Assembly (NCBI RefSeq): GCF_015461845.1
Contig: NZ_JACOPW010000001.1
Coordinates: 868,001 to 932,000 of the forward strand
Direction: 5' to 3'
DNA from: Pseudomonas mucoides
Lineage (GTDB): Bacteria > Pseudomonadota > Gammaproteobacteria > Pseudomonadales > Pseudomonadaceae
Length of the DNA: 64,000 bases
Part shown: one piece after another, positions 1 through 8,891 of the stretch
Layout of the letters: each line of letters opens with the position of its first letter
Position numbering within the stretch: the first letter of the stretch is position 1
Position numbers and translations under genes: made by a program
The notes under the pieces: generated by a model
The model's input: only the letters and a program-made list of their open reading frames with translations
The model's database searches: none
What the model was told of the DNA's origin: nothing

Positions 1-114
1 CCTGACCGAGATCATGCAGGTTGCGCGCAAGTGGATTAATCTAAAGGTCAGCCATAGACCTTTGGCGCGAGGCTGCGGTCTATGCCAGTGCCTATCGATA
101 AAAGGAAGAACGCC

Positions 115-378
115 ATGCCTGCCCGCGAACTGCAAGAACAACTCAATACTCTGCGCGAGCAATTGGAACAGAATCCACCGCTGTCCGAAGCCGAGCGCGA
201 AGACCTGCACGCGCTGATGCAACAGATCGAACTGAAACTTGAACTGGAACGGGAAACCAAGGATTCCAGTCTGGCTGACGGCGTCAACCTGGCCGTCGAA
301 CGCTTTGAACTCGAACACCCTGTTATTGCCGGCACGTTGCGCAACATCGCGCAAACCCTGGGCAACATGGGGATCTGA
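115..378 (+). CDS. DUF4404 family protein
   Basis: Small acidic, helix-rich protein of 87 residues. It is almost entirely charged heptad-like helix (residues 1-60) followed by a short hydrophobic amphipathic end containing HPVIAGTLRNIAQTLGNMGI. This matches the DUF4404 family common in Pseudomonas, whose function is unknown to me. The ATG at 115 is chosen over the in-frame ATG at 82 because AAGGAAG sits about 8 bases before it and the upstream 11 codons lack a ribosome site. It is a single-gene unit closed by a strong intrinsic terminator just after the stop. Family assignment is from memory; no function is inferred. Confidence 0.8.
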   Translation: MPARELQEQLNTLREQLEQNPPLSEAEREDLHALMQQIELKLELERETKDSSLADGVNLAVERFELEHPVIAGTLRNIAQTLGNMGI

Positions 379-391
379 ACCCGCCGGATAC

Positions 392-424
392 AAAAAAGCC
401 CCGCTAGCGATAGCGGGGCTTTTT
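392..424 (+). terminator. Rho-independent terminator after DUF4404 gene
   Basis: A perfect GC-rich stem (AGCCCCGCTA pairing with TAGCGGGGCT, 4-base loop) is flanked by an A run before and a T run after. It can end transcription on both strands, serving the DUF4404 gene on + and queF on -. Confidence 0.9.
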
Positions 425-462
425 AATATCCGGGATTGGCAATGCTATCCCACATTAGATCT

Positions 463-1293
463 TCACTGACGGACCAGGCGATGGTTCGGCAGTTGAACGG
501 TTTCGGTGCTGCGATAGGGGTTGATATCCAGCCCTCCACGGCGCACATACCGCGCATACACCGTCAATTTCTCCGGCTTCAGCAGCCGCTGCAAGTCGAG
601 AAAAATCCGCTCCACGCACTGCTCATGAAAGTCCGAGTGCTGACGGAAGCTCACGATGTACTCCAGCAAACTCGCGTGATCCAGTGCCGCGCCACGGTAT
701 TCCACCGCCACGCTACCCCAATCCGGCTGGCTGGTGACCGGGCAGTTGGATTTGAGCAAATGGCTGTGCACGCTCTCCTCCACGATGCGCGACTCATCGC
801 AACGCAGCAGCTCCGGACGCGGGTGTTCGTAGTTGCTGACGCTGATGTCCAGGTCATCAATGCACATACCCGGCAACGCAACCACGCCTTCGGCTTCAAC
901 GTCCTTGAGACTGCGAATGCGCACGCCAACCGGCTTGCCGGCAGCCGCCGACAGGTCTTTCGCCAGCGTCGCTTCGAGGCTCGCCGTATCGGCAAACGGC
1001 GTCTGGTTCAGCGAGTTCAGGTACAGCTTGAACGACTTCGATTCGATGATGTTCGGCGAATCCGCCGGGATGCTGAACTCGCCAATCGCCACGACTGGCT
1101 TGCCGGACGGCAACAGCCACGACAGTTCGAAGCAGTTCCAGAAATCCACGCCTTTATACGGCAGGGTCTCAGCCGTCAGACCCAGCTCGGCCCATTTCGC
1201 GGTACGCGGGATCGGGAACAGCAGGGACGGCGTGTAAGTGGCGATGTATTCGCTGGATTTGCCCAGCGGCGAGTGTTCGGCTGCGGGATGCAT
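463..1293 (-). CDS. queF: NADPH-dependent 7-cyano-7-deazaguanine reductase (QueF)
   Basis: Reduces the nitrile of preQ0 to the amine preQ1 in the cytoplasm, the last small-molecule step before insertion into tRNA on the way to queuosine. The 276 residues fit the long, two-domain (tunnelling-fold) QueF type of gammaproteobacteria. Visible features: the NADPH-binding stretch [11 protein letters not shown] (84-94) in the N-terminal half; the nucleophile Cys in [15 protein letters not shown] (Cys184) with Asp191 seven residues on; and FHEQCVE near 222-228, which holds the substrate-binding His-Glu pair. It is a stand-alone gene; the next gene upstream on the same strand, the cupredoxin, is 61 bases away. 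No riboswitch is evident before it. Confidence 0.95.
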   Translation of the reverse strand: MHPAAEHSPLGKSSEYIATYTPSLLFPIPRTAKWAELGLTAETLPYKGVDFWNCFELSWLLPSGKPVVAIGEFSIPADSPNIIESKSFKLYLNSLNQTPFADTASLEATLAKDLSAAAGKPVGVRIRSLKDVEAEGVVALPGMCIDDLDISVSNYEHPRPELLRCDESRIVEESVHSHLLKSNCPVTSQPDWGSVAVEYRGAALDHASLLEYIVSFRQHSDFHEQCVERIFLDLQRLLKPEKLTVYARYVRRGGLDINPYRSTETVQLPNHRLVRQ

Positions 1294-1354
1294 GGCGGAA
1301 ACCTGACTGAAGAATCAGCGGATTCTACCAGCCTTTGCGCCCGCCATTGAGTGC

Positions 1355-1879
1355 TTACTGACTGACAGTCAACTTGCCGACCATGCCCGCCTGATAATGG
1401 CCGGGGATGTTGCAGGCAAACTCCAGGCTGCTGGCCTTGGTGAAGGTCCAGGTCAGCTCGGCGGTTTTACCCGGCTCGACGAGGACGCTGTTCGGGTCAT
1501 CGTGCTTCATCATTCCATGATCCATGCCCGCCATCGCACCGTGGTCCATTTCCTTCATGCCGTTAGGCGTCAGCATGCCACTCTGTTGCATCTGCAACAT
1601 TTCCTGCTGGTGTTTGGCATGCATCGCCGCGTCCCCCAGGTTGAATTCGTGCAACAACTGGCCTTTATTCACCAGCACAAAACGAATGGTCTCACCCGCC
1701 TTGATATCAATCGCCTTGGGGGTGAATGACATGTCGCCCATCACCACTTCTACACTGCGAGTCACCTTGGCCGCCGCAGCGGGTTGGCCGAAGTCGTAGG
1801 ACTGCGCCGGGGCAGCCCACACCGGCGAGCTCAACGCCAACAAACACGCCATCCGCAGCAAAGATTTGCGCAAAAACAT
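1355..1879 (-). CDS. Periplasmic cupredoxin-domain copper-binding protein
   Basis: 174 residues with a signal peptide (positively charged start, hydrophobic core 10-20, cleavage near VWA-APA at 22-23). The mature part is a plastocyanin/azurin-like fold with type-1 copper ligands His77 (LLHEF), Cys156 and His161 (CNIPGH) and Met166 (YQAGM). A Met/His-rich insertion at about 86-126, with MDHG and MDHGMMKHDD, looks like an extra copper-loading loop. Such proteins bind periplasmic copper and are associated with copper tolerance (CopI-like; naming by similarity from memory). It is divergent from the copRS-like pair 155 bases away, with an inverted repeat between, which supports copper-dependent control. 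Confidence 0.85.
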   Translation of the reverse strand: MFLRKSLLRMACLLALSSPVWAAPAQSYDFGQPAAAAKVTRSVEVVMGDMSFTPKAIDIKAGETIRFVLVNKGQLLHEFNLGDAAMHAKHQQEMLQMQQSGMLTPNGMKEMDHGAMAGMDHGMMKHDDPNSVLVEPGKTAELTWTFTKASSLEFACNIPGHYQAGMVGKLTVSQ

Positions 1880-1942
1880 AGTCGTACTCCAACAAGATAA
1901 AGTTCAGCCTGTGGAAAACTCTAAACTGCGGCCACTGCCCGC

Positions 1943-1975
1943 AACCTGACAGCCAGATTACAACTTTGTCAGGTT
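1943..1975. promoter_or_regulatory. Candidate metal-responsive operator between cupredoxin and copRS
   Basis: A perfect 9-base inverted repeat (AACCTGACA at 1943-1951, TGTCAGGTT at 1967-1975, 15-base spacer) lies midway in the divergent intergenic region. The inner part, ATTACAACTTTGTCAGG, resembles the paired ACA/TGT boxes bound by CopR/CusR-type regulators. The repeat is seen directly; that CopR binds it is inference. Confidence 0.5.
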
Positions 1976-2034
1976 GACCTGAAATAACGCCGCCCACGGT
2001 ATAAAGCGTTCGTTCCATTTGCCCAGAGTCGCCC

Positions 2035-2715
2035 ATGAAATTACTGATCGTCGAAGACCAACCGAAAACCGGCCACTACTTGCGCCAGGGCCTGACCGAG
2101 GCCGGTTTCAATGCGGAACTGGTGGCCGATGGCAGCACCGGACAACAACTGGCGCTGAGCGGCGACTACGCGCTGTTGATTCTCGACGTGATGTTGCCCG
2201 GTCGCGATGGCTGGCAGATTCTGCAAGCGGTGCGCAGTGCCGGCCTCGACACGCCGGTGCTTTTTCTGACGGCGCGTGACGCAGTCGAGGACCGGGTCCA
2301 TGGCCTCGAACTGGGTGCCGATGATTATCTGGTCAAACCGTTCGCCTTCTCGGAACTGCTGGCCCGCGTCCGCAGCCTATTGCGTCGCGGCAGCGCTTCG
2401 CCACAGGAAACCAGCCTGCAACTGGCCGATTTGCGCCTGGACCTTATCCGCCGTCGCGTAGAGCGCAGCGGCCAGCGTATCGACCTCACGGCCAAAGAAT
2501 TCGCCCTGCTGGAAATGCTCCTGCGTCGTCAGGGCGAAGTCCTGCCCAAATCGCTGATTGCCTCTCAGGTCTGGGACATGAATTTCGACAGCGACACCAA
2601 TGTCATCGAAGTCGCGATCCGTCGTTTGCGCCTGAAGATCGACGATCAATTCCCCAACAAGCTGATCCACACCGTGCGCGGCATGGGCTACGTCCTTGAA
2701 GAGCGTATCGCCTGA
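2035..2715 (+). CDS. copR: Heavy-metal response regulator, OmpR family (CopR/CusR-like)
   Basis: 226-residue two-component regulator. The receiver domain has the acidic pair ED at 7-8, phosphoacceptor Asp51 ([14 protein letters not shown]) and the switch/Lys region FLTARD...DYLVKPF. A winged-helix DNA-binding domain follows (about 125-222), containing [20 protein letters not shown] and the [12 protein letters not shown] ending. Its best-known relatives (CopR, PcoR, CusR, CzcR) switch on copper or silver defence genes. The stop overlaps the start of the sensor kinase by one base (TGATG), so the two are coupled. The metal cannot be told from sequence; copper is inferred from the divergent cupredoxin. 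Confidence 0.88.
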   Translation: MKLLIVEDQPKTGHYLRQGLTEAGFNAELVADGSTGQQLALSGDYALLILDVMLPGRDGWQILQAVRSAGLDTPVLFLTARDAVEDRVHGLELGADDYLVKPFAFSELLARVRSLLRRGSASPQETSLQLADLRLDLIRRRVERSGQRIDLTAKEFALLEMLLRRQGEVLPKSLIASQVWDMNFDSDTNVIEVAIRRLRLKIDDQFPNKLIHTVRGMGYVLEERIA

Positions 2716-4064
2716 TGCGGCGTCTTTCGTTGAGCAGCCGTCTGGCATTGCTGTTTGCGGCCTGCACAGCGGTGGTTTCGCTGTTCGCCGGGGTGTTGTT
2801 CAGTCGCGCCAGCGAGGCGCACTTCGTCGAGCTCGATCAGCAATTGCTGGACGGCAAGCTGATTGGATTGCGCCGGGCACTTCACGACATTCAATCCAGC
2901 GAGAGCAAAATCAGACTCGCGGATGAATTGAGCCGCCAGGCCGATTTATCGCTGCGCATTACCGGCAGCGATGGCCAGCGCTGGTATGACAGTTCGACGC
3001 AGTTACCGGACAGGCTCCCACAAACACCCGGCTTATCGACCCTCAACGACGGCGACACCGACTACCGCGTGCTGAATGCGCCGTTGTTTGTCGACAAACC
3101 TGATTCCCCGCAGCTGACCCTGTTGCTGGACATCACCCATCACCAGCATTTTCTGCAACGCATGCAGCATTTGATCTGGCTGACGGTTGGCTTATCCGCC
3201 TTGGCCACTGCGCTACTTGGTGCATGGGCGGCGCGCAGCGGGTTGCGCCCATTGCGGCGCATGAGTGCGGTCGCCCGGGGGGTGTCAGCGCAATCACTGA
3301 ATGCGCGCCTGCCCGAAGAGAAGATGCCGCCAGAACTCGCGGAATTGGCCCACAGCTTCAACGCCATGCTCGGACGCCTTGACGACTCTTTTCAACGACT
3401 CTCGGCATTCTCCGCCGACATCGCTCACGAACTGCGCACGCCGCTGTCGAACCTGCTGACCCACACGCAGGTCACCCTCACCCGCCCCCGGCCCATCGAG
3501 GACTACCGCGAGGCGCTGCACAGCAACCTCGAAGAACTGCAATGGATGGCGCAACTGGTCAACGACATGTTGTACCTGGCCAAGGCGGATCATGGGTTGC
3601 TGTCGCCCAAGCGCGAACCGCTGGAACTGGCGCGGGAAGTGGATCTGTTGCTGGAGTTTTTTGCGCCGCTGGCAGAAGACGCTCAGGTGACGCTCACGCG
3701 GGAAGGTAACGCGCACATGGAGGGTGATCGCAGCATGTTGCGCCGGGCGCTGTCCAATTTACTGGACAATGCGTTGCGGTTCACGCCGGCCGAGGGTGAG
3801 GTTCGGGTGCGGATTGTCGAGCAGGCCAAAGGGTTGACCCTGTCGGTTGAAAACAGTGGCGATGGGATTGACGGGGCATTGCTGCCGCGATTGTTTGACC
3901 GGTTTTATCGGGCTGATCCGGCGCGTCAGGAAGGTAGCAGCGAACATGCGGGGTTGGGGCTGGCGATTACGCAGTCAATCGTACGTGCCCATGGCGGGCA
4001 GATTCGTTGCGAATCAGAGAATGGGTGGACGCGCTTTGTGATTGAGTTGCCTAAGGGAAGTTGA
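2715..4064 (+). CDS. copS: Heavy-metal sensor histidine kinase (CopS/CusS-like)
   Basis: 449-residue inner-membrane sensor. TM1 is at about 8-27, followed by a periplasmic sensing loop to about 150, then TM2 (about 150-170, LIWLTVGLSALATALLGAWA). A HAMP linker (GLRPLRRMSAVARG) comes next, then the dimerisation helix with the phosphorylated His in FSADIAHELRTPLSN. The ATPase has the N box NLLDNALRFT, G1 box ENSGDGID, F box LFDRFYRAD and G2 box GLGLAITQSI. It phosphorylates the upstream response regulator, with which it shares the TGATG junction. A REP pair follows directly. Confidence 0.88.
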   Translation: MRRLSLSSRLALLFAACTAVVSLFAGVLFSRASEAHFVELDQQLLDGKLIGLRRALHDIQSSESKIRLADELSRQADLSLRITGSDGQRWYDSSTQLPDRLPQTPGLSTLNDGDTDYRVLNAPLFVDKPDSPQLTLLLDITHHQHFLQRMQHLIWLTVGLSALATALLGAWAARSGLRPLRRMSAVARGVSAQSLNARLPEEKMPPELAELAHSFNAMLGRLDDSFQRLSAFSADIAHELRTPLSNLLTHTQVTLTRPRPIEDYREALHSNLEELQWMAQLVNDMLYLAKADHGLLSPKREPLELAREVDLLLEFFAPLAEDAQVTLTREGNAHMEGDRSMLRRALSNLLDNALRFTPAEGEVRVRIVEQAKGLTLSVENSGDGIDGALLPRLFDRFYRADPARQEGSSEHAGLGLAITQSIVRAHGGQIRCESENGWTRFVIELPKGS

Positions 4065-4083
4065 GGCCAGCAGTTCCGGCCTC

Positions 4084-4178
4084 ATCGCGGGCAAGCCCGG
4101 CTCCCACAGGGTTTGGAGTCGTTCACAACGGTGTGATTCAACTCGATCAACTGTGGGAGCCGGGCTTGCCCGCGATGG
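4084..4178. repeat. REPIN (inverted REP pair)
   Basis: Two copies of the Pseudomonas REP core in opposite orientation (ATCGCGGGCAAGCCCGGCTC at 4084, CTGTGGGAGCCGGGCTTGCC at 4151), spaced by about 40 bases. It lies between the convergent copS and lolE genes, where it may also stabilise or end transcripts. Confidence 0.85.
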
Positions 4179-4190
4179 CGATTTCAGGCG

Positions 4191-5435
4191 TTACGAATAC
4201 CGCAACGCGTGAGCCGGCTCGATCTTCGCCGCACGCCACGCTGGGTAAACGGTGGCCAGGAAACTCAAGATAAACCCCGCCGAGCAAATCAATAGCACAT
4301 CCCCGCCCTGCAATTCCGAAGGCAGGTTACTGACGAAGTACACGTCAGAACTGAAAATGTGCTGCCCACTCACCCGCTCGATCCAGCCCACCAGTTCACT
4401 GACGTTCAACGCCGCAATCACGCCCAACACGCCGCCGATCAAGGTCCCGACAATCCCGATCACGGTGCCCTGAACCATGAAGATCGCCATGATCTGCCCC
4501 GGCGTGGCGCCGATGGTGCGCAGGATCGCGATGTCCGCACCCTTGTCGTTCACCACCATGATCAGGGTCGCGATGATGTTGAACGCCGCCACTGCGACGA
4601 TCATCAGCAACAGCAGGCCGATCATGGTTTTTTCCATTTTCATCGCGCTGAACAGACTGCCCTGGGTGTGGGTCCAGTCGTCAGCCTTGTAGGCAGCACC
4701 CAAACCGCTGGCGATGTCGCTCGACACTTGCGGCGCGGCGTACAGATCCTTCACCGCCAGGCGCACGCTCTGCACCTGATTCGGCTCCCAATGCTGCATT
4801 TGTGCGGCATCGGCCATGTGGATCAACGCCATCGAACCGTCCAGTTCAGCCCCGACCTTGAACACGCCAACCACGTTCAGGCGCTGCATGCGCGGGGTAA
4901 TCCCGCCTGGGGCAGTGCTGACTTCCGGCACAATCAGGGTGATCTTGTCGCCGACGTTCAAACGGAAACGCCGCGCCGTGATTTCGCCAATCACCACGCC
5001 GAACTCACCCGGTTTCAAGGCATCCAGACGCCCCTGAACGATGTGCTTGGCAACGATTGAGACCTCGCCTTCCAATGCCGGATCGACGCCGCTGACCTGG
5101 ATCGGCTGCATCGAGCCCTTGTAGGACAGCATGCCTTCCATCTCGGTGAACGGCACCGCGGCCGTGACTTCCGGATTTTTCATCGCGGCCGCTGCAACCG
5201 GCTGCCAATCGTCAATGGGGTTCACGCCGACGATGGTTGCGTGCGGCACCATGCCGAGGATTCGCGAGCTCATTTCGCGCTGAAAGCCGTTCATCACCGA
5301 CAACACCACGATCATCGCCAGCACACCCAAGGCGAGGCCGATCATCGAAGTCATCGAGATGAAGGAAACAAAGCGATTGCGGCGCTTGGCGCGGGTATAG
5401 CGCGCGCCGATGAAGATCGATAACGGTCTGAACAT
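4191..5435 (-). CDS. lolE: Lipoprotein-releasing ABC transporter permease (downstream copy, LolE position)
   Basis: 414-residue inner-membrane permease of the LolCDE complex, which extracts mature lipoproteins from the inner membrane and hands them to LolA. One TM helix is near the N-terminus (about 25-48, [19 protein letters not shown]), then a large periplasmic MacB-like domain (50-265), then three TM helices (about 270-300, 318-350, 378-400). FSSDVYFVSNLPSEL near the C-terminus resembles LolE of E. coli, and it lies downstream of lolD as LolE does there. It is closely related to the other permease in this cluster, so the C/E naming rests mainly on order. A terminator-like hairpin separates it from lolD. 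Confidence 0.85.
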   Translation of the reverse strand: MFRPLSIFIGARYTRAKRRNRFVSFISMTSMIGLALGVLAMIVVLSVMNGFQREMSSRILGMVPHATIVGVNPIDDWQPVAAAAMKNPEVTAAVPFTEMEGMLSYKGSMQPIQVSGVDPALEGEVSIVAKHIVQGRLDALKPGEFGVVIGEITARRFRLNVGDKITLIVPEVSTAPGGITPRMQRLNVVGVFKVGAELDGSMALIHMADAAQMQHWEPNQVQSVRLAVKDLYAAPQVSSDIASGLGAAYKADDWTHTQGSLFSAMKMEKTMIGLLLLMIVAVAAFNIIATLIMVVNDKGADIAILRTIGATPGQIMAIFMVQGTVIGIVGTLIGGVLGVIAALNVSELVGWIERVSGQHIFSSDVYFVSNLPSELQGGDVLLICSAGFILSFLATVYPAWRAAKIEPAHALRYS

Positions 5436-5449
5436 TCGCTGGGCACCGT

Positions 5450-5488
5450 ATAAAAATAAAAGACCCGACGTCGTTCAAGACGCCGGGT
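5450..5488 (-). terminator. Terminator-like hairpin between lolD and lolE
   Basis: Read on the minus strand: ACCCGGCGTC, a 6-base loop, GACGTCGGGT (one mismatched pair), then CTTTTATTTTTAT. This is the form of an intrinsic terminator, yet it lies inside an otherwise compact lol operon between lolD (ends 5498) and lolE (starts 5435). Confidence 0.6.
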
Positions 5489-5497
5489 TTCGGTCAA

Positions 5498-6181
5498 TCA
5501 GATGGGTGTCAGGCAACCTTCCTGCAAATGCAGGACGCGGTCCATCTGGCGAGCCAGGTTCATGTCATGGGTCACCACCAGGAACGCGGTGCGCATCGAG
5601 GTGCTGAGTTCCAGCATCAAATCCTGAATGCCCTGGGCGGTGTGGGAGTCGAGGTTGCCGGTCGGCTCGTCGAGCATCACCAGGCCTGGCTTGTTCACCA
5701 GGGCGCGGGCGATGGCGACGCGCTGACGTTCGCCGCCGGACAACTCGGACGGCTTGTGCTCCAGGCGATGGCCCAGCCCTACCCGCTCCAACAAGGCCGT
5801 GGCGCGCTGACGTGCTTCCGGGATCGCAGTCTTGCCGATCAGCAACGGCATGCAGACGTTTTCCAGCGCGGTGAATTCCGGCAGCAAATGGTGGAACTGG
5901 TACACAAAGCCGAGGGAGCGGTTACGCAGCAGGCCGCGATTCTTCTCGCTCAGTGCCGACAGTTCTTCACCGTCAAGCCAGACGCTGCCCTTGGTCGGCG
6001 TATCCAGGCCGCCCAACAGGTTGAGCAAGGTACTTTTGCCCGAACCCGAGGTGCCGACAATCGCCACACGCTCGCCCGGGTGCAACTCCAGTTGCAGACC
6101 GGCCAGCACTTCCACCGACTCCGGGCCTTCCTCGTAGGATTTGCCCAGGTTGCGGCAGCTCAAGATTGCTTTATCACTCAT
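5498..6181 (-). CDS. lolD: Lipoprotein-releasing ABC transporter ATP-binding protein LolD
   Basis: 227-residue ATPase of the LolCDE complex, on the cytoplasmic face of the inner membrane. Walker A is GTSGSGKST (about 41-49), the signature [15 protein letters not shown], Walker [13 protein letters not shown] and the H loop VVTHDM. The region between Walker A and signature includes the Q loop [18 protein letters not shown]. The start is taken at the ATG reading MSDKAIL, which gives the usual family length. An in-frame ATG 15 bases upstream (6196) is possible and would overlap the stop of lolC. It is co-transcribed with lolC. Confidence 0.93.
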   Translation of the reverse strand: MSDKAILSCRNLGKSYEEGPESVEVLAGLQLELHPGERVAIVGTSGSGKSTLLNLLGGLDTPTKGSVWLDGEELSALSEKNRGLLRNRSLGFVYQFHHLLPEFTALENVCMPLLIGKTAIPEARQRATALLERVGLGHRLEHKPSELSGGERQRVAIARALVNKPGLVMLDEPTGNLDSHTAQGIQDLMLELSTSMRTAFLVVTHDMNLARQMDRVLHLQEGCLTPI

Positions 6182-6188
6182 GCCCGAC

Positions 6189-7439
6189 TCACTCATAACG
6201 TAGCGCCTCCGCAGGCTGGGTGCGCGCGGCACGCCAGGCTGGATAAAGGGTGGCGAGGAAACTCAGGACCAACGCGGCGCCGCAGACCATCAAGACGTCC
6301 TGGCTCTGCACTTGCGACGGCAGGTAATCGATGAAGTACACGTCGGCGTTGAGGAATTTATGGCCGATCACGCCTTCTAGGGCCGAGATCGCGGCGCTGA
6401 CGTTCAGCGCGGCGAAGATCCCGACCACAGCGCCAATCAGCGTACCGACCACGCCGATGACGGTGCCCTGCACCATGAAAATCGCCATGATCGTGCGTGG
6501 CGTGGCGCCCAGGGTGCGCAGAATCGCGATATCGCCCTTCTTGTCGTTCACCACCATCACCAATGTGGAAATGATGTTGAATGCGGCAACGGCGACGATC
6601 AGCAACAACAGCAGGCCGATCATGGCTTTTTCCATGCGGATGGCCTGATACAGATTGCCGTGGGTACGGGTCCAGTCGCGGGCGTAATAACGGTCTTCGC
6701 CCAGTTGTTGAGCGATACTCCACGCGGTGCGTGGCGCCTGGAACAGGTCGTCGAACTTCAGGCGGATGCCCTGCACCTGATCCGGCTTCCAGCGATGCAG
6801 CCTGGCCAGATCCTGCAAATTGGTGATGCCCAGATAACCGTCCAGCTCACCGGCACCGACATGGAAGATGCCGACCACGGTAAAGCGTTTCATGCGCGGG
6901 AACATGCCGGCCGGGGTCACGGTGACTTCCGGCGCGACAAACGTCAGTTTGTCGCCGAGGGCCGCACCGAGCTTGGCCGCGGCCTTGTCGCCGATGACGA
7001 TGCCGAATTCACCCGGCACGAGATCGTCGAGTTTGCCCTGCTGCATGAAGTTATCAATGATCGAGACGTTGCGCTCCAGCGCAGGATCGATGGCATTGAG
7101 CAGGACTTTGGAGACTTTGCCATTGTTGGTCAGCAAACCCTGCATCTGGGTAAACGGCGCCACGGCCGTCACCTGCGGGTTTTGCTTGACCTTGGCGGCC
7201 AGGCTTTGCCAGTCACTGATCGGCTCACTGGACTCGATGGTCGCGTGAGGCACCATGCCCAGCACGCGGGTGCGCATCTCATGATCGAAGCCGTTCATGA
7301 CCGACAGCACCACAATCATCACCACCACGCCAAGGGCGAGACCGATCATTGAAGTCAGGGAAATGAACGACACAAAATGATTGCGACGCTTTGCACGGGT
7401 ATAACGCGTGCCAATAAATACGAAGAGAGGTCTGAACAT
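6189..7439 (-). CDS. lolC: Lipoprotein-releasing ABC transporter permease (upstream copy, LolC position)
   Basis: 416-residue permease, first gene of the lol operon. The topology matches its partner: a TM at about 24-48, a periplasmic domain to about 268, then three TM helices with [27 protein letters not shown] sequence. The C-terminus [10 protein letters not shown] is the same as the end of E. coli LolC, supporting the LolC call, although [14 protein letters not shown] is shared with the LolE type; the two copies look like an old duplication. It ends 7 bases before the preferred lolD start. The gene starts divergently from the PilZ gene, 94 bases away, so both promoters sit in that gap. Confidence 0.86.
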   Translation of the reverse strand: MFRPLFVFIGTRYTRAKRRNHFVSFISLTSMIGLALGVVVMIVVLSVMNGFDHEMRTRVLGMVPHATIESSEPISDWQSLAAKVKQNPQVTAVAPFTQMQGLLTNNGKVSKVLLNAIDPALERNVSIIDNFMQQGKLDDLVPGEFGIVIGDKAAAKLGAALGDKLTFVAPEVTVTPAGMFPRMKRFTVVGIFHVGAGELDGYLGITNLQDLARLHRWKPDQVQGIRLKFDDLFQAPRTAWSIAQQLGEDRYYARDWTRTHGNLYQAIRMEKAMIGLLLLLIVAVAAFNIISTLVMVVNDKKGDIAILRTLGATPRTIMAIFMVQGTVIGVVGTLIGAVVGIFAALNVSAAISALEGVIGHKFLNADVYFIDYLPSQVQSQDVLMVCGAALVLSFLATLYPAWRAARTQPAEALRYE

Positions 7440-7533
7440 GTCGGGGCTTGTTCGGAGGGAAAAGGAACGTCCTTGTGGCGGGGGTCGATAACCAGCTTTA
7501 CACTCAGACCACCGCCGCTACCATGGGTTCGCC

Positions 7534-8112
7534 ATGTCGACATTAGATGAAGAAGATCGCCGCGAATACTACCGTATCGAGGACACGATCGCACTGGAAA
7601 TTCGGACCCTGTCCGCTCCCGAGGCCGCAGGCCTTGAAGTGTTGCAGGATGCTTCTCCACTGTTCAACTTGCTCAGCGAACTGCACCTGAGCGAATTCGA
7701 GTCGCAACACCTGCTACGCCAGATCAGTGAACGTGACCGCAACCTCGCGGCGTTCCTGAAATCCCAGAATAAACGCATCGATTTACTCAGCCAGGTGATT
7801 GCAATCACCGTGCTCGGGCAGATTGGCGAGCCGCAGCCGGTGATTATTTCCGAAGGTGGCATCGACTTTCAGTACCCGACACCCATCGCCGTGGGCGCGC
7901 ACCTGTCGGTCAAACTGGTGTTGATGCCGCAAGCCCTCGGCCTGTTGCTGCGAGCCCGCGTCACCCATTGCGACCGCAAGGCGGGCGCTTTTGACGTCGG
8001 CACCGAGTTCGAACGCCCGACCGATGCCCAGCGGCAATTGCTGGCCCGCTACATTTTGCAGAAGCAGGCCCAGGAACGACGACTGGCCCGCGAAAACGAA
8101 TCAGGCATCTAA
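7534..8112 (+). CDS. PilZ domain-containing protein
   Basis: 192 residues. The N-terminus has EEDRREYYRIEDTIALEI, where RREYYR resembles the RxxxR c-di-GMP-binding signature. The C-terminal half (about 105-165) forms the beta-barrel, ending with VGTEFERPTDAQRQLLARYI, but the D/NxSxxG loop appears as ISEGGIDF, without a leading Asp or Asn. A helical insert (about 45-95) separates the two motifs. PilZ proteins act as c-di-GMP effectors, but the imperfect second motif leaves binding uncertain. An orthologue sits at the same place in PAO1 (PA2989, from memory). The following GDPD gene begins 14 bases after the stop, suggesting co-transcription. Confidence 0.8.
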   Translation: MSTLDEEDRREYYRIEDTIALEIRTLSAPEAAGLEVLQDASPLFNLLSELHLSEFESQHLLRQISERDRNLAAFLKSQNKRIDLLSQVIAITVLGQIGEPQPVIISEGGIDFQYPTPIAVGAHLSVKLVLMPQALGLLLRARVTHCDRKAGAFDVGTEFERPTDAQRQLLARYILQKQAQERRLARENESGI

Positions 8113-8126
8113 TTTAAGGAAGAACC

Positions 8127-8849
8127 GTGACCCTCATCTACGGCCATCGCGGCGCCAAGGGCGAAGCACCGGAAAACACCCTGACCAGCTTTCAGGAATG
8201 CCTCAAGCACGGCGTGCGCCGTTGCGAACTGGACCTGCACCTGTCCATGGACAACGAGTTGATGGTCATCCATGACCCGACACTCAAGCGCACCACTGAC
8301 CGTCGCGGCAAAGTCGTCGAACACACGGCGGCCGAACTGGTGACTTACGACGCACGCAAAGGTGGCCCGGGCTGGATCAAACCCTGCCCGATTCCGACGC
8401 TGGAAGAATTGTTCGAAAAGTGCGACTTCGATCACTGGCAGCTGGAAGTCAAAAGCGCTTCACGCACCCGCGCCGCGACTACGGTGCTGGCAATTCGTGA
8501 AATGGCTCAGCGTTTCGGCCTGCTCGACAAGGTCACGATCACCTCCAGTTCACGCGAAGTGCTCAAAGCTGCGCTGGACCTGGTGCCGGATGTGTCTCGC
8601 GGCCTGGTAGCCGAATACGCCTGGCTCGACCCGCTGAAGGTCGCGCAAAGCTATGGCTGTGACATTCTGGCGTTGAACTGGACGCTGTGTACGCCGGAAC
8701 GCCTGCAGAAGGCGCAGCGTCAGGGGCTGCATGTGTCTGTGTGGACAGTCAACGAGCCCGCGCTGATGCGCAGACTCGCCGACTTCGGCGTTGACAGCCT
8801 GATTACAGACTTTCCCGGTTTGGCCAGCGCCACGCTCGAGAATTGCTGA
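8127..8849 (+). CDS. Glycerophosphodiester phosphodiesterase
   Basis: 240-residue GDPD-family TIM-barrel enzyme of the cytoplasmic UgpQ type; there is no signal peptide. It hydrolyses glycerophosphodiesters to glycerol-3-phosphate and an alcohol. Catalytic and metal residues are visible: GHRGAKGEAPENT (His, Arg and Glu at 6-16), ELDLHLSMDNELMVIHD (Glu, Asp and catalytic His at 32-48) and LEVKS (Glu near 109). The start is GTG, with AAGGAAG 6 bases before it. It follows the PilZ gene closely and is convergent with sthA. Confidence 0.9.
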   Translation: MTLIYGHRGAKGEAPENTLTSFQECLKHGVRRCELDLHLSMDNELMVIHDPTLKRTTDRRGKVVEHTAAELVTYDARKGGPGWIKPCPIPTLEELFEKCDFDHWQLEVKSASRTRAATTVLAIREMAQRFGLLDKVTITSSSREVLKAALDLVPDVSRGLVAEYAWLDPLKVAQSYGCDILALNWTLCTPERLQKAQRQGLHVSVWTVNEPALMRRLADFGVDSLITDFPGLASATLENC

Positions 8850-8860
8850 AATCGGTCTCC

Positions 8861-8885
8861 CCGGCCGGCTCAGGCCACCGGCCGG
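8861..8885. repeat. Short perfect hairpin between convergent genes
   Basis: CCGGCCGG occurs at 8861-8868 and again at 8878-8885 with a 9-base loop, between the convergent GDPD and sthA genes. There is no T run, so it is not a standard intrinsic terminator, but the position suits a transcript end or stabiliser. Confidence 0.45.
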
Positions 8886-8891
8886 AGCCGC

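Noticed and set aside
1..81. Open frames at the left edge, including one through 14-217 reading LTEIMQVARKW
   Set aside because: The fragment is too short to tell a gene end from chance. The frame runs on through the DUF4404 start region without a ribosome site, and a competing frame stops at base 39.
436..1350. 304-codon + strand frame over queF
   Set aside because: Exactly antisense to queF, whose catalytic motifs are intact. Long antisense frames are common in GC-rich genes with codon bias.
1294..1354. preQ1 riboswitch for queF
   Set aside because: The 61-base gap before queF has no preQ1-type hairpin with an A-rich tail; Pseudomonas queF is not known to me to use one.
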